From an uncultured Lachnospiraceae bacterium (GTDB lineage: Bacteria; Bacillota; Clostridia; Lachnospirales; Lachnospiraceae): 19,579 nt of DNA. The translations under genes and the position numbers were made by a program. Position 1 is the stretch's first letter; each line of letters begins with the position of its first letter. Location of the stretch: positions 12,228 through 31,806 of the forward strand of contig CAJUJG010000040.1 of the NCBI GenBank assembly GCA_910586715.1, read 5' to 3'. Positions 6,793 through 13,727 of this stretch are shown here, piece after piece. The notes beneath the pieces are model-generated. The model did not search any database and was not told where the DNA came from. It worked only from the letters and a program-made list of their open reading frames with translations.

Positions 6793-9216
6793 ATGTGGAA
6801 GTTTGTTTGTGAAAAATATAACAAATCAGACATGCAATTTGCGAAAAAGATAATCTATGGTGCACTTGTAATGGGACTTCTTGTTATAACATTGTGGATT
6901 TATATTGATTCGCCTGTAGAAGGGCATTTTAGGGAACTTGGAAATAATGATGCATGGTTTGGCGATAATTGGTACTATGTTGATAATAATGCGTCTGTAG
7001 ATATACGCAATGAGCAGTATTTGAAAATACATGCGTCTCAGGGGAGCGCAGTGATCGCGAAAAAGATGAATTTCACACCGTCAGCAGAAGAATATTTAAA
7101 TTTACGCATCAGGGCACAAAAAATAAAAGTATATGCGAATGGTGAATTGTTATATAATAAAATATACCAGGAAAAGTATCAGGAGTATGCAAAACAGATG
7201 TATTTTCTGCATCATATCCCAATGGCAGGCGTGCAAAAAGGAGATACCATAACGATTGAAGCGAGCTCGGATGATGCAGAGTATTTTAATATACAATTCC
7301 TGGCAGTGGGAGACAGGTACGCGTTGGTCCGGTATATGCTGATTAAATCAAGAAGCAGTCTTTTTGTGAGCATTATTGCGGTAATTATTATTGTCATGAA
7401 TTTTGTTACAAGGCATTCGCCTGTTCTTACGGAAAAGCTGCACGATGTGCGTTCTCTTCACTGGCTGACCGTTTTTTTGGTTTTGGCAGTCATCTATATC
7501 AGCACGGATTCTGGCTGTATGGAGATTTTTGTAGAAAAAACGGGAATGATTAACTGGCTGAGCTGCGTATCACAATTGTTTTTGCCGATACCGCTAATTA
7601 TATTTATGAAAAATGCCTTTTTTCCGGGACACAAACGATATGACATATTAACTTTCCTGAACCTTGTGATTTGTGCGGTAGGCGTTGCCCGGTATATAAT
7701 TTTTGCAGGCAGTATGGTTGATTTTTTTCCATATTTCCATATTTTAATTTTTGCGGCAAGCATTGTAAGTATTATAAGCTTTATACAGGAAAAGACAATA
7801 TTTTCCGTAGAAGTTATTGTGGGCACGGCGGCAATTCTGACTGGAACACTGGCGACGATTACGGCTTATTGGAGCGGTATTGCAGAACCTGCCTCTGTTT
7901 TTTTCGGATATGGAATATTGGTGTTTAGCGCATGTATGCTGGTATGGATTGTAAGAAGCCGTTATGAATTAGAGATGCTTCGTCACGATGCGGAGCATAT
8001 GTTTGCAGAACGCGATAAAAAGGCGGCACAAAAAGCGAATGAACAAAAAAGCCGGTTCCTGTCACAGATGTCACATGAAATCCGTACGCCCCTGAACGCA
8101 ATACTTGGCATGAATCAGCTGATTATGCATGAAGCAGTGAATGAAAATGTAAAGAAGTATTCTGCCAATATTCAAAATGCGGGCAATACACTTTTAGGCA
8201 TTATCAACGATGTTCTTGACTTTTCAAAAATAGAGACAGGGAAAATTGATATTGCGCCTTCTGATTATGCACTTTCTGAAATGCTCAATGATATTGCCGT
8301 GATGATACAAGGAAGAGCAGACGCGAAAGGATTGGATCTGCAAATTGAAGTGGACGGTAATATACCTGACACCCTTTATGGAGATGATATTCGTGTCAAA
8401 CAGGTGATTATCAATCTGATGTCAAATGCCGTGAAGTATACAAAGGAAGGCTGGATAAAGCTTAGCGTCGGAATGAAGACACTGTCGCACTACCTTGATG
8501 ACAATAGCATTGTTCTTGTTGTGAGCGTATCCGACAGCGGAATAGGAATCAAAGAGGAGGAACGGGATAAGCTTTTTAAGGAGTTTGAACGCCTTGACCG
8601 TCAGAAAACAAAGAACATAGAAGGAACAGGATTGGGATTAAGCATTACTGCGCAGCTTGTCACGCTTATGAATGGAAAAATTAATGTGGACAGCGTTTAT
8701 GGAAAAGGTTCTGTGTTTACTGTAGAAATTCCGCAGCAGATTGTCAAATACGATCCGATTGGAGATTACAGAAGACGGTTTGAGGCAATTTTAGAAGAAA
8801 AGCAGCAAAAGAATGCAGATCAGGAGCAAAATGAGCTGCGGTTCACGGGAAAACATGTGTTTGTGGCAGATGACAATGAAATGAATTTGGAGGTGATTAC
8901 TGCACTGCTTGAAATTCTTGATATTCGAGTGGAAAAAGCGGGCGGCGGTCAGGAGGCGATAGACCGTCTTGACAGAGAGCGGTTTGACTTAATTTTTACA
9001 GACGATATTATGCCTGAGATTGGCGGGCGGCAGGTGATGCGCCATATCCGTGATAATCAGGAAAGCGTCAGCCATGATACGCCGATTGTGGTGCTTACGG
9101 CAAATGCGGTTGCCGGTGCGCGCGAGGAATATATTGGACTCGGATTTGATGACTATATGACGAAACCGATTGATGTAGATGTTTTGCAAAAAATACTAAT
9201 AAAATATTTAAAATAA
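6793..9216 (+). CDS. Hybrid sensor histidine kinase with 7TMR-DISM-like membrane sensor
   Basis: This is an 807-residue protein. A membrane segment at about 20-40 is followed by an extracellular domain of about 140 residues and then six to seven hydrophobic segments between about 185 and 388, the layout of the 7TMR-DISM class. A short coiled coil leads to the HisKA domain with H428 in SHEIRTPLNAILG, then the HATPase domain with NLMSNAVKYT (N box), DSGIGI (G1) and GTGLGLSI (G2). The C-terminal receiver at about 685-807 has VADDNEMN, a phospho-acceptor Asp in FTDDIMPE (D737) and K791 in MTKPI. ATG 6793 is preferred over ATG 6787 because GGAG at 6782-6785 is seven bases before it. The pairing with the upstream regulator suggests a phosphorelay. 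There is no separate Hpt domain, so direct or external transfer is possible. Confidence 0.93.
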   Translation: MWKFVCEKYNKSDMQFAKKIIYGALVMGLLVITLWIYIDSPVEGHFRELGNNDAWFGDNWYYVDNNASVDIRNEQYLKIHASQGSAVIAKKMNFTPSAEEYLNLRIRAQKIKVYANGELLYNKIYQEKYQEYAKQMYFLHHIPMAGVQKGDTITIEASSDDAEYFNIQFLAVGDRYALVRYMLIKSRSSLFVSIIAVIIIVMNFVTRHSPVLTEKLHDVRSLHWLTVFLVLAVIYISTDSGCMEIFVEKTGMINWLSCVSQLFLPIPLIIFMKNAFFPGHKRYDILTFLNLVICAVGVARYIIFAGSMVDFFPYFHILIFAASIVSIISFIQEKTIFSVEVIVGTAAILTGTLATITAYWSGIAEPASVFFGYGILVFSACMLVWIVRSRYELEMLRHDAEHMFAERDKKAAQKANEQKSRFLSQMSHEIRTPLNAILGMNQLIMHEAVNENVKKYSANIQNAGNTLLGIINDVLDFSKIETGKIDIAPSDYALSEMLNDIAVMIQGRADAKGLDLQIEVDGNIPDTLYGDDIRVKQVIINLMSNAVKYTKEGWIKLSVGMKTLSHYLDDNSIVLVVSVSDSGIGIKEEERDKLFKEFERLDRQKTKNIEGTGLGLSITAQLVTLMNGKINVDSVYGKGSVFTVEIPQQIVKYDPIGDYRRRFEAILEEKQQKNADQEQNELRFTGKHVFVADDNEMNLEVITALLEILDIRVEKAGGGQEAIDRLDRERFDLIFTDDIMPEIGGRQVMRHIRDNQESVSHDTPIVVLTANAVAGAREEYIGLGFDDYMTKPIDVDVLQKILIKYLK

Positions 9217-9277
9217 AGTTTTTTTTAGTGGAATAGACGGTTTTTATATGGATTTTGTTTTTTTGGACGGAAAATTA

Positions 9278-9306
9278 TTGACTTTTTTTGAAAAAAAGCA
9301 GATACT
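9278..9306 (+). promoter_or_regulatory. Sigma-A promoter for the HPr-like gene
   Basis: TTGACT at 9278-9283 and GATACT at 9301-9306 are 17 bases apart. The spacer is an unusual T6-G-A7 tract. Together with the terminator at 9635-9663 this makes the HPr-like gene a single-gene unit. Confidence 0.6.
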
Positions 9307-9360
9307 GATAAGCAGTGTAAGGCAAGTGAAACATGTAGTTTACTGATAGGAGGAATAAAC

Positions 9361-9615
9361 GTGTTGAGAAAAGAAGTTATGGTAAAGGACATTGATAGAA
9401 AGTACGACCATCCGCTGGCTGAGATTGTTCAGATTGCAAGCCAGTTTAAGAGTGAAATATTACTCGAATATGATAAGTACAGAATCAATGCGAAAAGTAT
9501 CATGGGAATAATCGCATTTAATCCTTCTGCGGGAATGAATGTTACAATCACTGCCGACGGGAATGACGAAGAAGATGCCGTAGATGCACTTGAAAAATTC
9601 CTGCAATGTCAATAA
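9361..9615 (+). CDS. HPr-like protein lacking His15 but keeping Ser46 (Crh-like)
   Basis: This is an 84-residue protein aligning over its whole length, without gaps through residue 50, with the PTS phosphocarrier HPr: P18, V23-Q24, A26-S27, then NAKSIMG with S46, and a C-terminal GNDEEDAVDALEKF. The catalytic segment differs: HPr has His15 and Arg17 in G-I-H-A-R-P, while this protein has K-Y-D-H-P, giving Tyr15 and His17. It therefore cannot accept phosphate from Enzyme I at the normal site, yet it keeps the Ser46 site of HPr kinase. This matches the logic of Bacillus Crh, which has Gln15 and acts only as a regulator with CcpA. The GTG start at 9361 follows AGGAGG with seven bases between. 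It has its own promoter and terminator. A regulatory role in carbon control is inference. Confidence 0.85.
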   Translation: MLRKEVMVKDIDRKYDHPLAEIVQIASQFKSEILLEYDKYRINAKSIMGIIAFNPSAGMNVTITADGNDEEDAVDALEKFLQCQ

Positions 9616-9634
9616 AATCAAATTTATAAGAATA

Positions 9635-9663
9635 AGCCTAATCATTGCGATTGGGCTTTTTTT
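9635..9663 (+). terminator. Intrinsic terminator after the HPr-like gene
   Basis: AGCCTAATC (9635-9643) pairs with GATTGGGCT (9649-9657, one G-U pair) around a 5-nt loop, followed by six or more T residues. Confidence 0.9.
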
Positions 9664-9740
9664 ATTCCAAAAGTTGTGTTATACTATTGTCAGACAATTA
9701 TTCTATTCCTGTTAATAAGCATAAATCAGGAAAAAGTGTG

Positions 9741-9795
9741 TATAATAAGCTGTAACTTTCACGTTACTGTTCAGCCTGGATTTAGGCAGTAATAC
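9741..9795. repeat. Small double-hairpin sharing the TTCAGCCT core with the 5726-5864 element
   Basis: In the gap before ldhA, GTAAC/GTTAC (9752-9756 with 9763-9767) forms one hairpin. An alternative hairpin pairs TTACT (9764-9768) with AGTAA (9788-9792) and GCCT with AGGC. The stretch GTTACTGTTCAGCCT differs at only two of 15 positions from the end of the palindromic element at 5727-5741. A TATAAT at 9741-9746 could be the ldhA -10 box, though I see no good -35. Confidence 0.4.
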
Positions 9796-9822
9796 TTTTA
9801 GTAAATGATATGGAGGCATGAA

Positions 9823-10815
9823 ATGAGAGTTGCATTTTATTCAACAAAGCCCTATGACAAGATTTACTTTGAGCCGTTAAGCCACGAGTATGGCATAGAG
9901 CTGCATTTTTTTGAAGTGCCCTGCAATGAGGAAACCATTCCCTTGGCAGCAGGACATGACGCACTTTGTATTTTCGTAAACGATTATTTAAATGAGAGCA
10001 TGATTGACAGAATTGCCGAAATGGGTGTGCGTGCCGTGCTGCTGCGCAGCGCAGGTTTTAATCATGTAGACATTAAAGCGGCGGCAAGGAACAATATTCC
10101 CGTCTTGAGAGTGCCGAGCTATTCTCCGGAAGCAGTTGCAGAGTTTGCGATGGCAATGCTTTTGACCGTTAACCGGCAGACGCACCGCGCCTATACGAGA
10201 ACACGCGATTTTAATATGAATATCAATGGGTTTATGGGAACGGATCTGCATGGAAAAACGGCAGGTGTTATTGGAACTGGAAAAATAGGTCAGGCAATGA
10301 TTCGTATTTTAAAGGGATTCGGCATGGAAATACTGGCATATGATCCGTATCCTAATAATTCGCTGGATGTAGAATACTGCGAAAAAGAACAGGTGTTTGA
10401 AAGAGCTGATGTGATTTCGCTGCACTGTCCGCTGACGCCGGAAACAAAACATATCGTGCAGGAGAAAACGATAGAGCTTATGAAAAACGATGTATATCTG
10501 ATTAATACTTCGCGTGGAGATTTAATAAGAACGGATGATTTAATAGAAGGTCTGCTGAAAAAGAAATTTGCCGGTGTGGGAATTGATGTGTATGAAGAGG
10601 AGAGCGGCGTTTTTTACGAGGACTGTTCCAATGAGATTATTGCGGACCAAAATTTGGCGCGGCTTATGACTTTTCCGAATGTTCTTGTGACCTCACACAT
10701 GGGATTTTTTACGAAAGAAGCGGTGCGTGCAATTGCAGATGTAACGCTTAAAAATGCCGACGCAGTAAACAGGGGATTGGAGCTTGTAAACGTGGTGAAG
10801 GCAGATATGAACTGA
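9823..10815 (+). CDS. ldhA: D-lactate dehydrogenase (D-2-hydroxyacid dehydrogenase family)
   Basis: This is a 330-residue enzyme of normal family length that reduces pyruvate to D-lactate with NADH. The nucleotide-binding motif is GTGKIG (151-156), with the acidic residue D174 (LAYDPYP) that favours NAD over NADP. The catalytic triad is R231 (NTSRGDLI), E258 (GIDVYEEE) and H292 (TSHMGFFTKEA). The segment VFYEDCSNEII before the C-terminus is typical of fermentative D-LDH rather than phosphoglycerate or glyoxylate dehydrogenases. ATG 9823 is chosen over ATG 9805 because GGAGG at 9812-9816 is six bases upstream and the N-terminus MRVAFYSTKPYD fits the family. A GNAT gene starts 21 bp downstream, so an operon with it and the HD-GYP gene is likely. 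Confidence 0.92.
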   Translation: MRVAFYSTKPYDKIYFEPLSHEYGIELHFFEVPCNEETIPLAAGHDALCIFVNDYLNESMIDRIAEMGVRAVLLRSAGFNHVDIKAAARNNIPVLRVPSYSPEAVAEFAMAMLLTVNRQTHRAYTRTRDFNMNINGFMGTDLHGKTAGVIGTGKIGQAMIRILKGFGMEILAYDPYPNNSLDVEYCEKEQVFERADVISLHCPLTPETKHIVQEKTIELMKNDVYLINTSRGDLIRTDDLIEGLLKKKFAGVGIDVYEEESGVFYEDCSNEIIADQNLARLMTFPNVLVTSHMGFFTKEAVRAIADVTLKNADAVNRGLELVNVVKADMN

Positions 10816-10836
10816 TGCAAAAAGGGAGCTGAAATT

Positions 10837-11331
10837 TTGGGAAATAATGTGATAAAGCCTGTGAGACTGACTTTTCGACCGGCTTACCGCAATGAGTGGG
10901 ATGATGCAATGGCGCTTGCGTGGCGTGTTTTCATGCAGTTTGAGGCGAAAGACTATCCTCCTGAAGGAATTGAGAGTTTTCAGGATTTTATAACGGATTC
11001 TGTGCTTTACCGCATGTTTCTTATGGGAGAATACCAGCTTTTTGCGGCATATGAGAATGAACGCATGATTGGCATGATCAGTCTTCGGAATGAGACGCAT
11101 ATTTCTCTTTTGTTTGTGGATGCAAACTATCACAGACGCGGGATTGGGAAGCGTCTGATTCAGTATATCAGTGAGTATGTTTTAAAGGAAGAAGGTCATG
11201 ATTTTGTCACGGTCAATGCGGCGCCTTATGCAGTGGAGTTTTATCACCGCGTTGGATTTACGGACACAAACAGTAAGCAGTTTAATGATGGAATATGGTA
11301 CACGCCAATGAAAAAGTGTGTAAAACAATAA
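10837..11331 (+). CDS. GNAT-family N-acetyltransferase
   Basis: This is a 164-residue protein with a TTG start at 10837, supported by AGGGAG eight bases upstream. The acetyl-CoA-binding motif A is VDANYHRRGIGKRLIQYI (94-111, with R-R-G-I-G-K as the pyrophosphate loop), and the later FYHRVGFT is the usual motif B ending. The substrate cannot be predicted: such small GNATs acetylate amines, peptides, antibiotics or protein N-termini. It lies 21 bp after ldhA and 24 bp before the HD-GYP gene, all on the same strand, suggesting cotranscription. No membrane segment or signal peptide is seen. Confidence 0.9.
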   Translation: MGNNVIKPVRLTFRPAYRNEWDDAMALAWRVFMQFEAKDYPPEGIESFQDFITDSVLYRMFLMGEYQLFAAYENERMIGMISLRNETHISLLFVDANYHRRGIGKRLIQYISEYVLKEEGHDFVTVNAAPYAVEFYHRVGFTDTNSKQFNDGIWYTPMKKCVKQ

Positions 11332-11355
11332 AGAACAAATGAGGAGGAGTTCTAA

Positions 11356-12609
11356 ATGGCAGTAGAATATATCACGAGCAGGAATATGATTAGTCTGATT
11401 TACGAGACTATGCGGGTTATGAATGTAAGCGTTGCGCATCATAGCGTGCGCGTGGGTTATATTTTGGCGAAACTTCTTGAGTGCAGAGGCTCTTATGAAA
11501 AGTATGAAATTGCTGATTTTATGATTTTAGCCATGCTTCATGATATAGGCGCTTTTAAAACAGATGATGTCAGAAAACAATTGACGTATGAGGCAAAAAG
11601 AACATTACCGCATTCTATATATGGCTACCTTTTCCTTAAATATCTTTCACCGTTTGAAGAGCGTTCCAAAATCGTTCTTTACCATCATATGGATTATACA
11701 AAAACAAAAGATTTGGATTTCCGGTACCGGTTTGAGCTTGAACTTCTCAAGCTTGCGGAAATGATGGACATATGGTATAAAGCATTTGGTGATAAATTTG
11801 AGTATGCGATGATAAACAAATATTCAGGTACAAAGTTTGATCCGGAAGCAGTCGCACTTTTGCAGAAGGCAATAGAAAATGATGACTTTTTAGAGAAAAT
11901 TAAAGACAACACGTTTGGTGACGAAGTTGACGAGTATGAGGACTATGTTCTCCTGTCCGATGGAGAAAAAGAAAAGTATTTAAAGATGCTTATGTATTTT
12001 ACCGGACTAAGAGATGAGTCGATGGTATCAGAGACGATTTCGGTTATTTCCGTCAGCCGTGAGCTTACGCGTAAACTGAACTTAAATGAAAACGATAAAA
12101 ATGAGATTTACTATGCAGCGCTTTTACATGATATTGGAATGCTCGCGATACCAAGCCAGCTTTTGAATGCGCCAAGAAATCTAAATGAAGAGGAGAAAAA
12201 CCTCATTAAAACGCATGTGGAAATTATGGAGAAAATGCTGAAGGGAAAGATTTCGGATAATATCATTAAGATTGCGACGGCACATCATGAACGGTTTGAC
12301 GGAAGCGGATATCCAAAGGGGCTTAAGGCAAGCTATATGACTAATAAAGATGCTATTTTGCAGCTCTCAGAGTATGTAGTAAATGCGATGCGGGAGAAAC
12401 CATACAGACGTGCGTACACAAAAAATGAAATTATAGATACCTTAAACAATGGCATTATATCAGGGCAGTATGATGCAATTGTAACGGATACTTTTATGAA
12501 GCATTTTGATGACATTATTGAGATTGCGGAGGATAAGGCAGATATGGCGCTTATAATGTATCAGAAGCTGTTAAGAAATTATAAACAAGTTTACAATAGT
12601 CTTGCATAA
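11356..12609 (+). CDS. Tandem HD / HD-GYP protein, likely cyclic-di-GMP related
   Basis: This is a 417-residue soluble protein with two HD-type domains. The first (about 20-140) has H28/H29, the HD pair 62-63 (MLHDIGAF), H86 and H110/H111. The second (about 222-400) has the HD pair 258-259 (LLHDIGMLAIPSQLL), H287 and the HD-GYP signature HHERFDGSGYP (310-320). HD-GYP enzymes hydrolyse cyclic di-GMP. In the second domain the first ligand histidine is missing (no His between 215 and 257), and the late Asp of the usual VAD motif is Glu339 (QLSEYV), so the metal site is degenerate. The protein could instead bind the nucleotide, or the first domain could supply activity. The start follows AGGAGGAG. 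A terminator hairpin and a promoter for the next gene overlap its 3' end. Confidence 0.88.
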   Translation: MAVEYITSRNMISLIYETMRVMNVSVAHHSVRVGYILAKLLECRGSYEKYEIADFMILAMLHDIGAFKTDDVRKQLTYEAKRTLPHSIYGYLFLKYLSPFEERSKIVLYHHMDYTKTKDLDFRYRFELELLKLAEMMDIWYKAFGDKFEYAMINKYSGTKFDPEAVALLQKAIENDDFLEKIKDNTFGDEVDEYEDYVLLSDGEKEKYLKMLMYFTGLRDESMVSETISVISVSRELTRKLNLNENDKNEIYYAALLHDIGMLAIPSQLLNAPRNLNEEEKNLIKTHVEIMEKMLKGKISDNIIKIATAHHERFDGSGYPKGLKASYMTNKDAILQLSEYVVNAMREKPYRRAYTKNEIIDTLNNGIISGQYDAIVTDTFMKHFDDIIEIAEDKADMALIMYQKLLRNYKQVYNSLA

Positions 12610-12618
12610 TGATATAAT
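12590..12618 (+). promoter_or_regulatory. Sigma-A promoter inside the 3' end of the HD-GYP gene
   Basis: TTTACA at 12590-12595 and a perfect TATAAT at 12613-12618 are 17 bases apart. The -35 box lies within the coding end of the HD-GYP gene (stop at 12607-12609). Transcription should begin near 12624, at the foot of the following hairpin, giving the DUF624 gene a leader of about 165 bases. Confidence 0.75.
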
Positions 12619-12621
12619 TTT

Positions 12622-12652
12622 CAGACAGGATAAAATGTCCTGTCTGATTTTT
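12622..12652 (+). terminator. Intrinsic terminator after the HD-GYP gene
   Basis: A perfect 9-bp stem, CAGACAGGA (12622-12630) with TCCTGTCTG (12638-12646), has a 7-nt loop and is followed by ATTTTT. It also coincides with the predicted 5' end of the DUF624 transcript, so it could double as a 5' stabilising or attenuating hairpin. Confidence 0.88.
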
Positions 12653-12655
12653 ATG

Positions 12656-12770
12656 CACACGGGCACCCAAAGGAAATATGTCATCAAACCGATAAATCGG
12701 TTCGCTGACGGGTGCCAGGCGCGACGAGTAGGGGAAGATGAATCTTCTCTGCTCGATTCAGAATGTATTT
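12656..12770 (+). ncRNA. Structured 5' leader upstream of the DUF624 gene, class unknown
   Basis: The leader holds nested stems. GGCACCC (12662-12668) pairs with GGGTGCC (12710-12716). Inside it AACCGA (12687-12692) pairs with TCGGTT (12697-12702), with a possible GTCA/TGAC step. A third stem joins CGAGTAGG (12725-12732) to the CTGCTCG side near 12748-12754 and continues as GAAGA/TCTTC around a tetraloop. The length, long-range closing stem and position between a promoter and the ribosome site are what one expects of a riboswitch or protein-binding leader. I compared it from memory with the common classes (cyclic di-GMP I and II, cyclic di-AMP, glycine, TPP, T-box, SAM, tetrahydrofolate, ZTP, guanidine) and none fits. 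Confidence 0.5.
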
Positions 12771-12788
12771 TAGGAACGGAGGATGGAT

Positions 12789-13496
12789 ATGTTTAAACTG
12801 GACAGCCCGCTTGTAAATTTCCTGAACAAAGTTGCGGATATTATGATTTTGGGAATTCTGTTTATGGTTGCATGTATTCCTGTAATTACAGCAGGAGCAT
12901 CGTTTACGGCGGCTTATTATATGGGATTTAAAATGGTAAAAAATGAAGAAACTTACATTATAAAAGGATTTTTAAAAGCATTTAAGGAAAATTTCAGGCA
13001 GGCAACTATTATATGGATTTTAGTGCTGCTTTTGGCGGCGGTTATAATGATGGATTACCGGATTATTCTGTACTCCGGCATTGAGTTTGTGTCCTGGGTC
13101 CGCATTGCGATGGTGTCTGTTACGCTGGTAGCTGCACTTGGACTGGTATTTGTGTTTCCGCTGCAGGCGCGGTTTCAAAATACAGTAAAGCATACAATAA
13201 AGAACGCATTTTTAATGGCGCTTTCCCATCTTCCAAGTGCGTTTGTTCTTATCTTGGTATATGCGGTGCCATATTTCATTCTTTACCTTGTGCCGCAGAT
13301 TTTTCCGGTTGTTTTTCTGCTCGGCTTTGGAGGCATTTTTTACTTTAAAAGTTTTGTGCTTTTAAGGGTTTTTCGTAAGTATGAAAGCACAGGTTTGGGA
13401 GATGATGCAAACAATTTGGAAGAGAATAGCGGCGGTATTTTTGCGGAAAGTGAGCGCATGGAACGAGAAGCAATGAATAAAAAAGCTGAGGATTAG
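12789..13496 (+). CDS. YesL/DUF624-family membrane protein
   Basis: This is a 235-residue protein with about five to six hydrophobic segments. The N-terminus MFKLDSPLVNFLNKVADIMI and the following IPVITAGASFTAAYYM are characteristic of the YesL/DUF624 family, often found beside sugar ABC transporter genes in Firmicutes; its biochemical role is unknown. ATG 12789 is preferred over ATG 12783, because GGAGG at 12778-12782 directly abuts the earlier ATG but is six bases from the later one. The C-terminal 40 residues are charged and cytoplasmic. It has its own promoter and a structured leader, and is followed at 13728 by the MsmX-type ATPase, fitting a role in carbohydrate uptake. Confidence 0.88.
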   Translation: MFKLDSPLVNFLNKVADIMILGILFMVACIPVITAGASFTAAYYMGFKMVKNEETYIIKGFLKAFKENFRQATIIWILVLLLAAVIMMDYRIILYSGIEFVSWVRIAMVSVTLVAALGLVFVFPLQARFQNTVKHTIKNAFLMALSHLPSAFVLILVYAVPYFILYLVPQIFPVVFLLGFGGIFYFKSFVLLRVFRKYESTGLGDDANNLEENSGGIFAESERMEREAMNKKAED

Positions 13497-13660
13497 TCAA
13501 CTTGTATAGTATATATGGCGTCAATTGTTCAAGTTGACTAACCAATATGGGAAATATTGGATTTGTATATATTGGGTGAGCAATTTTTACATAACCCCGC
13601 AAAAATCTTTGTTGAATTATGGCACTAGCAATTTGGCGGGTTTTAATTTATACTAAGACT
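13494..13660 (+). promoter_or_regulatory. Inverted repeats between the DUF624 and msmX genes
   Basis: The 231-bp gap holds a perfect 11-bp inverted repeat overlapping the DUF624 stop (TAGTCAACTTG at 13494-13504 with its complement at 13530-13540), then CCAATAT/ATATTGG (13542-13560). A third, imperfect long-loop stem joins AACCCCGCAAA near 13593 to TTTGGCGGGTT near 13632 and ends in a T-rich run, perhaps the terminator. A further CCGATAT/ATATCGG lies at about 13671-13694. No clear promoter was identified. Operators or terminators are possible, and I cannot tell which. Confidence 0.45.
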
Positions 13661-13727
13661 ATGTAAAAAACCGATATATCTTAATAATATCGGCATATTA
13701 AAAAATAATATTAGGAGGCTGTTTAAA

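Noticed and set aside
10693..11133. A 146-codon minus-strand open frame across the ldhA/GNAT junction
   Set aside because: It is antisense to two genes with clear motifs and shows no domain features.
12656..12770. Leader as a cyclic-di-GMP riboswitch, given the HD-GYP gene next door
   Set aside because: The conserved GEMM-I and GEMM-II core motifs are not present; proximity alone is not evidence.
12602..12796. A 64-codon open frame across the DUF624 leader as a leader peptide
   Set aside because: It starts within the HD-GYP stop region without a ribosome site and its composition is not protein-like; the RNA structure explains the region better.
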